Assembly: GCA_965363675.1 (NCBI GenBank)
Contig: CBDTTW010000060.1
Coordinates: 1 to 15,826, forward strand
Reading direction: 5' to 3'
DNA: 15,826 bases
Source of the DNA: CBDTTW01 sp965363675
Lineage (GTDB): Bacteria; Bacteroidota; Rhodothermia; Rhodothermales; DASSAV01
The position numbers and the translations under genes are program-made. The notes beneath the pieces are model-generated. The model did not search any database. It was not told the DNA's origin and saw only the letters and a program-made list of their open reading frames with translations. Positions 7,301 to 13,850 of the stretch are shown one piece after another. Each line of letters begins with the position of its first letter. The stretch's first letter is position 1.

Positions 7301-10039
7301 CCCGCCTCGGCGCTCTCCGAGCACGCGCCCGCTGCGCTCGAAGCTCCCGCCTGGATGCGCCTGGGGCAGGGCGAAGTCGTGGCGGCGCGCAACGGGCAAG
7401 GCGCGCACCTGTGCGTGCCCATCATGATCGAGGGGCGGCTTTGGGGCGTGCTCGCCCTGAGCGACGAGGACGCCGCCCGCGCCTGGCTGCCGGCCGAGCG
7501 CTCTATCCTCGTCACGGCGGCCGGCAGCATCGGGGCCGCCGTCGTCCGCGACCGCGCCAAGAAAACCCTCGCCGAGAGCCAGGCCCGCTACCAGCTCGTC
7601 TTCGAAAGCGTCCGCGACGTGATCTGCCAGACCGACGCGCGCGGCCGGTGGACGCTGCTCAACCCGGCTTGGGAGGACGTAACAGGCTACCGCGTGGAGG
7701 ACAGCCTGGGCCGCAGCTTCCTGGAGTTCGTCCACCCGGACGACCGGCGAAGGCTTTTGGAGCTTGCCGTAGGCGTAGGCACGGGCGAGCGCGCCTACTT
7801 CCACAGCACGTTCCGCTACCTGCACCAAAACGGCGCGACGCGGCACCTGGAGGCTTCGGCGCGCCGCCTCTCGGGCAATTCGGGCCGCCGCTCGGGCATC
7901 CTCGTCACCTTCAACGACGTGACCGAGCGCGTGCAGGCCCGCGAAGCCCTGGAGCGCTACGCCGAGGATTTGGTGGCCGCCCGCGACTCGTTGGAGGACC
8001 AGGCGGGGGCGCTCACGCAAATGGTGCTGCAACTGGAAATCGCCAAGGCCGAGGCCGAGGAGGCCACGCGCGCCAAAAGCGAGTTCCTGGCGAACATGAG
8101 CCATGAGATCCGCACGCCCATGAACGGCGTCATCGGCATGACGAGTCTCTTGCTCGAAACGCCGCTGACCGACGAGCAGCAGGATTACGTCGAGACGATC
8201 CGCGTCTCCGGCGACGCACTGCTGACCATCATCAACGATATCCTGGACTTCTCCAAGATCGAGGCCGGCCGCCTCGACCTCGAAGACCACCCGTTCCCGA
8301 TCGAGCAGTGCATCGAGGAGGCGCTGGATCTGGTGGCCGCGCCCGCCGCGCAAAAGCGGCTGGAGCTGGCCTACGAGGTGCGCCCGTCGGCCCCGGCCGC
8401 CGTGACGGGCGACATCACGCGCGTGCGGCAAGTGCTCGTCAACCTGCTCGCCAACGCCGTCAAGTTTACCGAGCACGGCGAGGTCGTCGTGACGGCCGAG
8501 GCGCACCCGATCACGGACGGCTCGGACGACCTCGAAATCGAGTTTTCCGTCACGGATACCGGCATCGGCATCCCGGACGACCGCCTCTCGCGGCTGTTCC
8601 AGAGCTTCAGCCAGGTCGATGCGTCTACGACGCGGCGTTACGGAGGCACGGGCTTGGGGCTGGCGATCTCGAAGCATCTCTGCCGGATGATGGGGGGCTC
8701 CATCGGCGTCGAAAGCGCCGAGGGCGTCGGCTCGCGGTTTTGGTTCACGATCCGCACGCGCGCCACGGCGCAGCCGCAGCCCGAGCGGCCGTCGGCCGAC
8801 CTGACCGGCAAGCGCGTGCTGATCGTGGACGACAACGCCACCAACCGGCGCATCCTGCACGAGCAAACGCTGCGCTGGGGCATGGCGCCCGCCGACGCCG
8901 CCGACGGCCCGGCGGCCTGCCGCATGCTCGAAGCAGAAGGCCCCTTCGACATCGTGCTGCTCGACGTGCAGATGCCGGGCATGAACGGCATCTCGGTGGC
9001 CGAGGCGGCGCGCGCCCACGCCGACCGCACCGGCGCCCGCCCGCCGATCATGGTGCTGCTCAGCTCGATCTACCAGACGGGCGAGCTCTACCGCTCGGCC
9101 CGCGAAAAAGGCATCGTGTCGGTGCTGACCAAGCCCGTCAAGCCGTCGCTGCTGTTCCAGTCGCTCGGCAAGGCGCTCGGGGCGGCCGCCCCCGAAGCGG
9201 CGCCCGCGCCCGCCCCAGCGGCGCCGGCCGAGGCCGCCTCGGGCGCGCCGCTGCGCATTCTGCTCGTCGAGGACAACCTGATCAACCAGAAGGTGGCCCT
9301 CCGAATGCTGGCCCAGCTCGGCTGCCAGGCCGATGTGGCCGCCAACGGCCTCGAAGGGCTCGAAGCCCTCCGCCGCCTCTCGTACGATCTGGTGCTCATG
9401 GACCTGCACATGCCGGAGATGGACGGCCTGGAGGCCACGCGCCGCATTCGCCAAAGCCCGGAGCGTTTCGGGGCCCCCTACATCGCCGCCATGACGGCCG
9501 CCGCCATGAGCGAGGACCAGGAGCGCTGCCTGGAGGCGGGCATGAACAACTACCTCGCCAAGCCGATCAAGCTCGAACACCTGGCCGCCCTGCTCAAGCA
9601 AGCCCCCGCGCGCGCCGAGGCTGCCGCCCCGGCCGCTTCCGGCGGCGCCGTCGGCGTGCACATCCTCCAGCGCTTGCAGCAAACCCTCGGCGCCGACGGC
9701 GACGCGGTGTTCGCGCGCAGCATCCTGGCCGAGTACCTCGAAAACGCAGCGGGCCTCGTCTCGGCGATCCGGCGAGGGCTGGAAGCGGCCGACCTGGAAG
9801 CCGTGCGCCAGGCCGCCCATGCGCTCCGGTCGAGCAGCTACTACGTCGGCGCCGACGAGATGCTGCAACTCGGCGAAAGCATCGAGCAGATGGCCGGGCG
9901 CGGCGGGCTTCCCGAGATGACGCAGCCGCTCCAGCGCCTCGAAGCCGCCTTCACGACGTTCCACGAGGCCGCCCGCCTGCTGCTCGAAACGCGCCGCGCC
10001 GGCGCGGAAAGCCTTCAGCCGGAGGCGCTGGCCCTATAG
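4388..10039 (+). CDS. BvgS-type hybrid sensor histidine kinase with Reg_prop propeller, two REC domains and Hpt
   Basis: This 1883-residue protein has a Sec signal peptide (about 1-35, AGA before Q36). A periplasmic sensor follows, with two-component-regulator propeller (Reg_prop) repeats beginning S-T-E-Q-G-L-P-S-N-Y, for example the D-R-E-G-F-L-W-I-G block, and a Y_Y_Y domain around residues 640-730 (YRYRIAGL at 676). One membrane span lies near 735-757. Cytoplasmic domains are PAS (about 772-889), GAF (898-1055), PAS (1062-1180), a short coiled coil, HisKA with phosphoacceptor H1239 (NMSHEIRTPMN), and HATPase_c with N1352/N1356, D1390 (DTGIGIP) and G-x-G box 1419-1424. The relay part is REC1 (D1481/D1482, D1526, K1582), an Ala/Pro linker, REC2 (E1628/D1629, D1672, K1725) and Hpt with H1811 (HALRSSS). 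All catalytic residues are intact. The propeller and Y_Y_Y match Bacteroidota HTCS sensors of polysaccharides, but this one ends in Hpt rather than an AraC-type HTH. The ligand is unknown, and a carbohydrate is the best guess. Confidence 0.95.
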   Translation: MNVARRHRLSFSVASALRACAALVCLGAGAGAAGAQEVRVIAYSTEQGLPSNYVKSVAQDREGFLWIGHDAGVSRFDGREFHTYSLQDGLPSSYVKSVYFTRKGRMLVATDRGVVEGVVDREGKRVFRNLMYGYSRQTEGLLFYPKSLFEDAAGAIWISDTASVVRIDGARAKSFAMPEEAVRHDYFRSYLPAQNASGKLILGSLTGYFFLFDAHREAFDPVALPAGLARRDVLAVIAYGRENFLVGREDGLFEMRLTPDGAALALVRRLSDREVTALRMSPTGEVFAATPDGFWVLPPGMDALAPLASAPGVRVHNLALDREGKLLASTETGFMLAFPKPFSHIDPAAPPRPALVARRPNGRIVVYDGETVSEDTSAGPHPRFRALLRPGRGATALAADAEAIWLGAAGGRLVRVAGGRVRSIVPSGGKSVTSIAPDGRGGAWVTCDGDALLFRVDAALGVARYDARQGVPEILTGVDATAGGVYALGARGLARFDAARGRFVRLPIAADRVESLSVRDVEVDAQGVLWLGTRHGLYRLSGDSLRHAAGAGEDSPVQALVADPTGAVWVGTMRMLYHVAEGVVTHLTPEDGIGETMGVSPRALVLDRMGRVWAGAVSGPIFQLRPSSVRLATPTPVFTASTLGGDPLTSGHWYPHRASLNAQVLALSYPVDRTRYRYRIAGLRDAWSAPEPYGRIAVERLPSGSYRLEVQAQQIGYAWSAPASVAFSIKRPWYLGQVAVYLALWLVLSIGGGGWRLVESARRRRRAEAALRESEERFRTALEHSPIGLVLLGADRRVVRANAVLGRLLGYEPAELEGLPVTELVQGICHDQINQAVTIISGGLADQRTIEIGLLERSGKVVEAQVDMAVSQPGMGGSGSLILQIQDISHRREWEEYIKRRDQLLEGAAEVARGLLFIEAIDTALDHALHVLGLTMRVGRIALYERCGAAVEEGGSKKHAPLLYDWRRDGLPASALSEHAPAALEAPAWMRLGQGEVVAARNGQGAHLCVPIMIEGRLWGVLALSDEDAARAWLPAERSILVTAAGSIGAAVVRDRAKKTLAESQARYQLVFESVRDVICQTDARGRWTLLNPAWEDVTGYRVEDSLGRSFLEFVHPDDRRRLLELAVGVGTGERAYFHSTFRYLHQNGATRHLEASARRLSGNSGRRSGILVTFNDVTERVQAREALERYAEDLVAARDSLEDQAGALTQMVLQLEIAKAEAEEATRAKSEFLANMSHEIRTPMNGVIGMTSLLLETPLTDEQQDYVETIRVSGDALLTIINDILDFSKIEAGRLDLEDHPFPIEQCIEEALDLVAAPAAQKRLELAYEVRPSAPAAVTGDITRVRQVLVNLLANAVKFTEHGEVVVTAEAHPITDGSDDLEIEFSVTDTGIGIPDDRLSRLFQSFSQVDASTTRRYGGTGLGLAISKHLCRMMGGSIGVESAEGVGSRFWFTIRTRATAQPQPERPSADLTGKRVLIVDDNATNRRILHEQTLRWGMAPADAADGPAACRMLEAEGPFDIVLLDVQMPGMNGISVAEAARAHADRTGARPPIMVLLSSIYQTGELYRSAREKGIVSVLTKPVKPSLLFQSLGKALGAAAPEAAPAPAPAAPAEAASGAPLRILLVEDNLINQKVALRMLAQLGCQADVAANGLEGLEALRRLSYDLVLMDLHMPEMDGLEATRRIRQSPERFGAPYIAAMTAAAMSEDQERCLEAGMNNYLAKPIKLEHLAALLKQAPARAEAAAPAASGGAVGVHILQRLQQTLGADGDAVFARSILAEYLENAAGLVSAIRRGLEAADLEAVRQAAHALRSSSYYVGADEMLQLGESIEQMAGRGGLPEMTQPLQRLEAAFTTFHEAARLLLETRRAGAESLQPEALAL

Positions 10040-10374
10040 GCGCGGGCGTCCAATTCCCTGTGCACTTCCGGGCGCCTTCAGTCCTGAGGGCAGGACGTTC
10101 TCCGGGCGCGCCGGCGCTGCCTTTAGATTTTAGCAAGAGGCCCGGCAGGATGCATATACGTGTAAACAATGTGATATTCTCTATTCAAGATCATAATAAA
10201 TAAATATTTGGATTCGTTGCGCCCGCCGGCGGTGTTGGTGCAGCCTTTGCAATTATCCGGAAACAAACGCCGCCTGCTGTAGATTACTGCGTTGGGCCTG
10301 AAGGTCAGGACGCGCAGCGCGCTACGGAAGACAAGGCGCTTTCCCCAGGCTCCGACAACGCTTGAACGGTAAAA
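10040..10374 (+). other. 335-base gap with AT-rich island and small hairpins
   Basis: No gene is convincing here. GTCCTG (10081-10086) and CAGGAC (10091-10096) form a 6-bp hairpin just after the kinase gene, without a T-tract. A distinctly AT-rich stretch runs from about 10122 to 10216, in sharp contrast to its surroundings. It contains TAGATTTT (10124-10131), a 7 of 8 match to the -7 consensus TAnnTTTG. TAGATTAC lies further on, near 10280. A second hairpin, CCTGA (10297-10301) with TCAGG (10305-10309), resembles the first. The gap probably holds the promoter of the response regulator, but no complete TTG-N20-TA element was found. Confidence 0.5.
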
Positions 10375-10833
10375 ATGGAAATTAGACGACCCGCTACCAA
10401 TATCCTGCTTGCTGAAGACGACGCCGACGACCGGATGCTCATCATGCGCGCCCTTCAGCAGACCGGCGGGGCCGACCAGGTCGATGCCGTCTGCGACGGC
10501 GTCGAACTGATGGACTACCTGCACGGCGCCGGTCCCTACGCCGAGTCTGCGCCGGTGCAGCGCCCGTCGCTCATTCTGCTCGACCTCAACATGCCGCTCA
10601 AAAGCGGCCGCGAGGCCCTGCGCGAGATCAAGGCCGACCCGGAACTGCGCCTGATCCCCGTGGTCATCCTGACGACCTCCAGCTCGCCCACCGACATTCA
10701 GGAAAGCTACGAGGTCGGGGCGAATGCCTACTGCACCAAGCCGGTCAAGTACGCCGAACTGGTGTCGCTGATCGAGTCCGTGGTGCACTTCTGGGGCAAG
10801 TCCGTGGCGCCGCCCGTGGCGACGCAAGCATGA
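10375..10833 (+). CDS. Rcp1-like single-domain response regulator
   Basis: This 152-residue protein is a lone receiver domain with the full active site: E14, D15 and D16 (LLAEDDADDR), phosphoacceptor D70 (LILLDLNMP), T100/T101 and K122 (CTKPVKY). The segments D-G-V-E-L-M-D-Y-L near residue 41, MPLKSGREALREIK and the closing S-V-V-H-F-W are typical of the Rcp1 subgroup, first known as partners of phytochrome kinases. There is no DNA-binding or enzymatic output domain, so it acts by protein contact or as a phosphate shuttle. Lying downstream of a kinase that ends in Hpt, it is a plausible last acceptor of that relay; this is inferred. The ATG at 10375 follows GGTAAAA with no strong ribosome site. 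Transcription ends at the terminator 27 bases downstream of the stop. Confidence 0.92.
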   Translation: MEIRRPATNILLAEDDADDRMLIMRALQQTGGADQVDAVCDGVELMDYLHGAGPYAESAPVQRPSLILLDLNMPLKSGREALREIKADPELRLIPVVILTTSSSPTDIQESYEVGANAYCTKPVKYAELVSLIESVVHFWGKSVAPPVATQA

Positions 10834-10859
10834 CCGCGCCCCGGCAGGCGGCATATGCA

Positions 10860-10885
10860 GGGAGCCCTCCGGGCTCCCTTTTTTT
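10860..10885 (+). terminator. Intrinsic terminator after the response regulator
   Basis: GGGAGCCC (10860-10867) and GGGCTCCC (10871-10878) form a perfect 8-bp stem with a TCC loop, followed by seven T residues (10879-10885). This is a textbook Rho-independent terminator for the plus strand. It sits between the convergent regulator and galT genes. It lacks a T-tract on the minus-strand side, so it should mainly stop the regulator transcript. Confidence 0.93.
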
Positions 10886-10894
10886 GTGCGCCGC

Positions 10895-11890
10895 TCAGCC
10901 CTCGGCGCGCAGGAATGCGGCGTCGGCCTCGGGCAGCGACGGGTTGATGCGCATGCCCGTGCCGATCTCGAAGCCCGCGCGCGTGACCAGGCGCGGCCGG
11001 ATGCGCAGGTACCAGTGCAACTGCGGGGCGTTGCCGTAGCGCGTCGAGGAGTAGATGACGTAGTTGAAGTCCGGGTTGTTCAGGCGGCGGCGGATCATGC
11101 CGAGGGTTTGCTGGAGCATGTAGGCCAGGTCCAGCTTCTCGTCGAAGGTCACGGCGCCGAAGCTGGGGTGGTGCCGCCGGGGGATGATCCACGTCTCGAA
11201 GGGCACTTCGGCGGCGTAGGGGATGAAGCACAGGAAGTGCTCGGTCTCGGAGAGCACGCGCACGCCCTCGGCCCGCTCGTAGGCGATGATGTCGCAGTAG
11301 ACGCAGCAGCCCCACTCGTCGTGGTGGCGCTGCGCCTCCAGGTTGCGCCAGCGAATCCAGCGCGGCATGACGCCCGCCGTGACGATCTGCGAGTGCGGAT
11401 GCTCCAGCGACGCCCCCGCCTTGGGGCCGTGGTTGCGAAAGATGAGGATGAGCTGGTTGCGGTCGTCCTGGTACAGCTTCAGGTAGCGCTCGTGGTACGT
11501 CTCGATGAGCGCGCGGACGTTGTCGGGGTCCATGGTGGCCACGTCGAGGTCGTGGCGCGGCGTGTCGATGATGACCTCGTGCTGGCCGTAGCCCTCCATG
11601 GCGATATAGATGCCCTCGCGCCGCCGGTCGATGCCGCCCTCGGGCGTGAGCACCGGGTAGCGGTTCGGCGCGACGCGCGTTTTCCAGGCGCCGCCCTCGG
11701 GGCGCTCCGAGAGGATCGCCGGGAGCATGGCTTCGTTGCCGGGGCAGAACGGGCAGTTGGGCAGGTGCGGCGGCCTCGGCGCGGCCGGGGCCGCCTCCCG
11801 CGCGAAGTCGCGGGGCCGCCTGCCGCGCGCCGGCGCGAAAATGACCCATTCCTTGGTGATCTTGTTCTGCCTGATTTCGCCGCCGTCCAT
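10895..11890 (-). CDS. galT: Galactose-1-phosphate uridylyltransferase
   Basis: The 331-residue product is a GalT-type nucleotidyltransferase of the HIT superfamily. It exchanges UMP between UDP-glucose and galactose 1-phosphate in the Leloir pathway, in the cytoplasm. The start has E-I-R-Q-N-K-I-T-K-E-W-V-I, the usual GalT N-terminus, then a zinc-type C46-x2-C49 (NCPFCPGNE). The active site is H164-P-H166-S-Q168, with H166 the expected uridylylated residue. A second Cys cluster (GCCVYC, 195-199) and HWYLRIRPR near 292 complete the pattern. The Thermotoga-like GASLEHPHSQ variant also occurs in ADP-glucose phosphorylases, so exact specificity is not certain. The frame extends to an ATG at 11905, but the ATG at 11890 is preferred: it has GGAGG six bases upstream and fits the family N-terminus. 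GH43 lies 75 bases upstream on the same strand. Confidence 0.9.
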   Translation of the reverse strand: MDGGEIRQNKITKEWVIFAPARGRRPRDFAREAAPAAPRPPHLPNCPFCPGNEAMLPAILSERPEGGAWKTRVAPNRYPVLTPEGGIDRRREGIYIAMEGYGQHEVIIDTPRHDLDVATMDPDNVRALIETYHERYLKLYQDDRNQLILIFRNHGPKAGASLEHPHSQIVTAGVMPRWIRWRNLEAQRHHDEWGCCVYCDIIAYERAEGVRVLSETEHFLCFIPYAAEVPFETWIIPRRHHPSFGAVTFDEKLDLAYMLQQTLGMIRRRLNNPDFNYVIYSSTRYGNAPQLHWYLRIRPRLVTRAGFEIGTGMRINPSLPEADAAFLRAEG

Positions 11891-11921
11891 TGCGCGCCTC
11901 CGCATTGCCGATGTACGGCGG

Positions 11922-11952
11922 GGATGCTACGGGCTGCGGCGGCCGAAGTCAA
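11922..11952 (-). promoter_or_regulatory. Candidate galT promoter (TTG-N20-TAGCATCC)
   Basis: Read on the minus strand, TTG (11952-11950) is followed after exactly 20 bases by TAGCATCC (11929-11922), 32 bases before the galT ATG. Spacing matches the candidates before the OPT and isomerase genes. The -7 half matches TAnnTTTG only in part. It would give galT its own transcript besides possible read-through from the GH43 gene. Confidence 0.4.
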
Positions 11953-11965
11953 GGGGCCGGACAGG

Positions 11966-13747
11966 TTACGGCAGCGGCAGCGGCGCCGAAGCGGGCGAGA
12001 CGCCGCTGCCGTTGAACGCCTCGATGGCGACGTAGTAGCCCTGGCCTACGGTGAGCGCGCGCAGCTCCAGCGTGGGCGGGCGGTCGGCCCATACCTGGTA
12101 GGTCTGGTACAGCTTGTCCGGCGCGATGCCCCACAGCACGTTGTAGCCGACCGCCCCGGGGACGGCCTCCCAGCGGAGGAAGGCGTTGCGCGGGTCGGCG
12201 TCGCGCCGGGCCTGGAAACCGGCGGGCGTCGGGGGCGCAGGGCCGTCGGCGCGCCCGAACACCCGCAGGTCGCTCACGGCGAGGTTCGGCGCGCGCACAT
12301 ACCGGTGCTCGTAGCGCACGTAGCGGGCGCGCACCGGCGCGGGCAGCTCGATGTAGGCGTTGGGGCGGTCGCGCTTTTCGCCCGTCAGGTCGGCCAGCGG
12401 CTCCCACGTCTTGCCGTCGCGCGAGTGCAGCAGCCGGAACTGCGTGTACACCGTCGAGTCGCTGGCGAAGAGGTCGGACTGGTAGTCGGTGAAGTTGACC
12501 TGCACCGCGCGCACGGTATGCTCGGCTTCGAGGTCCACCGTAGCCCACTCGCCGGGAGCGTTGCGGCCGGCCACCCAGAAGGTGCGCGGGTTCTCGTCGG
12601 TCAGGCGGCCCACGTCGAACGTGTCGCGGACGGACGAAGCGAAGGCAGGCTTGCGGTAGCTGAGCAGCATCCAGCCGGTGAAGGTCGCCCCTCGCCCGGC
12701 GCGCGGCCCGGTCGGGAGGTGGTGCGGAAAGTCCCCAAAGCGCGTCTCGGCGTACATCTGCCCGTCGGCGTCGAAGCCGGCGGGGAACATGGCGATGCGT
12801 CGCTCGAAGTTCCAGTTTACCGCCACCCAGGGCGTGCCGGTGTTCCAGTAGTTGCCCCAGTGGTCCTGAAACGTGTTGCCGTGCCCTGCGCCGACCATGA
12901 AGCCGCCGGGTTTGTAGGAGACCGGGTTGTACGGCGCGTAGGTGAACGGCCCGAGCGGGTCGTCGGCGACGTAGACGCCGTTGGCGTACACGTTGTACTC
13001 GGTGCCGGGCGCGCCGTATTGCAGGTAGTAGGCCCCGTTGTGCTTGGTCATCCACGCGCCTTCCATGAACGGGTCGATGGCGCCCCGGTGGTCCGGGCCG
13101 AACCGCTCCCAGCCGTGGCGGTCGGGGTGCAGGTGGAACAGCGGCCGGGCGACGCCTTTGTAGGCAAGCCGGTTGCGTTTGTCGAGTTCGATGCCGTAGA
13201 GCGGGTACACGTTCGAGGAGCCCCAGTACAGGTACCAGCGGTCGGTGTCCGGGTCGTGGAAGATGTCGGGGTCCCACGGTCCGAGGGCGCCCGGCAAAGG
13301 CGGCAGCAGGCGGTTGTAGAACTCCAGGCGTCCGGTCTGAGGCTCGGTTGTGTAAAAGATGGGCCGCTGCTCGAACGTGGACTGGAACAGGTAGAGCGTA
13401 TCGCGGACGGACCGGGCGGCGGGGGCGCACATGTCCTCCATGGGCCAGCGGTTCGGCGTCACGAAATCCCAGTGCAGCAAATCCGGCGAGCGCCACCACC
13501 CGCCCGAGATCGTGGCGAACAGGTAGTACGCGCCCTTGTGGTTGATGATGACCGGGTCCGCCGCCGAGCGGTAGCTGATCTTCTCGTTGATCTGCTCGAA
13601 GTTGTACTGGTAGTTGATGTCGAGCGGGTTGCAGTACGTGCCGATGCCGCCGGTCTGCGCATGCGCCCCGGCGGCGCCCCATGCGAGCATGGCGGCGACC
13701 CAGAGCGCGGCGGCGCGGAGCGGCGGGCGGAAGGCGAAGCTTGGCAT
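11966..13747 (-). CDS. Secreted GH43-like glycoside hydrolase with discoidin and FN3 modules
   Basis: The 593-residue protein has a Sec signal peptide (cleavage after AHA, residue 30). A five-bladed-propeller GH43-like catalytic domain follows (about 37-345). Likely catalytic residues are D64 (SAADPVI, general base), D159 or D161 (GPWDPDIF, pKa modulator) and E229 (DPFMEGAW, general acid). H289 in GAGHGN matches the usual GH43 metal-binding His. Residues about 355-500 form an F5/8 type C (discoidin) carbohydrate-binding module, containing W-A-T-V-D-L-E and ending ARYVRYEHR...LRVFG. Residues 505-593 form a fibronectin type III domain. GH43 enzymes remove arabinose, xylose or galactose units from plant polysaccharides, and the exact substrate cannot be read. 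No membrane anchor or type IX sorting domain is evident. Together with galT downstream it suggests use of galactose- or arabinose-containing glycans. Confidence 0.88.
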   Translation of the reverse strand: MPSFAFRPPLRAAALWVAAMLAWGAAGAHAQTGGIGTYCNPLDINYQYNFEQINEKISYRSAADPVIINHKGAYYLFATISGGWWRSPDLLHWDFVTPNRWPMEDMCAPAARSVRDTLYLFQSTFEQRPIFYTTEPQTGRLEFYNRLLPPLPGALGPWDPDIFHDPDTDRWYLYWGSSNVYPLYGIELDKRNRLAYKGVARPLFHLHPDRHGWERFGPDHRGAIDPFMEGAWMTKHNGAYYLQYGAPGTEYNVYANGVYVADDPLGPFTYAPYNPVSYKPGGFMVGAGHGNTFQDHWGNYWNTGTPWVAVNWNFERRIAMFPAGFDADGQMYAETRFGDFPHHLPTGPRAGRGATFTGWMLLSYRKPAFASSVRDTFDVGRLTDENPRTFWVAGRNAPGEWATVDLEAEHTVRAVQVNFTDYQSDLFASDSTVYTQFRLLHSRDGKTWEPLADLTGEKRDRPNAYIELPAPVRARYVRYEHRYVRAPNLAVSDLRVFGRADGPAPPTPAGFQARRDADPRNAFLRWEAVPGAVGYNVLWGIAPDKLYQTYQVWADRPPTLELRALTVGQGYYVAIEAFNGSGVSPASAPLPLP

Positions 13748-13766
13748 AAGCGGGGCGGCGGTTCCT

Positions 13767-13774
13767 GAAAGCTA
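13767..13774 (-). promoter_or_regulatory. Candidate -7 element of the GH43 gene
   Basis: TAGCTTTC on the minus strand matches TAnnTTTG at all but the last base and lies 20 bases before the GH43 ATG. No TTG is present at the -33 distance. That region is instead occupied by the 14-bp inverted repeat at 13776-13813, so activity might depend on an activator or be blocked by the hairpin element. Confidence 0.3.
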
Positions 13775-13775
13775 C

Positions 13776-13813
13776 GGCGCCCGAAGCCCGCGCGCATCGG
13801 GGCTTCGGGCGCC
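13776..13813 (-). terminator. Perfect 14-bp inverted repeat, likely terminator of the stress-protein gene
   Basis: GGCGCCCGAAGCCC (13776-13789) and GGGCTTCGGGCGCC (13800-13813) are exact reverse complements around a 10-base loop. On the minus strand the stem comes 38 bases after the stop of the stress-protein gene and is followed by GTAGCTTTC, only a weak U-tract. A second candidate stop signal, GCCCGGGC then CTCTTTTT, lies nearer that stop codon (about 13827-13842). The repeat directly abuts the candidate GH43 -7 element, so an operator role is also possible. Confidence 0.6.
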
Positions 13814-13850
13814 GCCGCGAGGGCGCAGAAAAAGAGGCCCGGGCGGCGGG

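Noticed and set aside
6950..9964. A 1004-residue open frame on the minus strand opposite the hybrid kinase
   Set aside because: Long antisense frames are expected in GC-rich coding DNA. The translation is rich in Arg, Gly, Ala and His without domain patterns, while the plus strand gives an intact multi-domain kinase.
10150..10203. A 17-codon ORF (start MHIRVNN) in the AT-rich island
   Set aside because: It is too short and without a convincing ribosome site or signal. AT-rich DNA between genes gives such frames by chance.
10123..10854. A minus-strand 243-residue frame across the regulator and the AT-rich gap
   Set aside because: Most of it is the shadow of the response regulator, and the N-terminal part encoded in the gap shows no domain.
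10886..13768. A 960-residue plus-strand frame opposite galT and the GH43 gene
   Set aside because: It shows shadow-frame composition, spans two well-supported genes and the gap between them, and has no recognisable motif.
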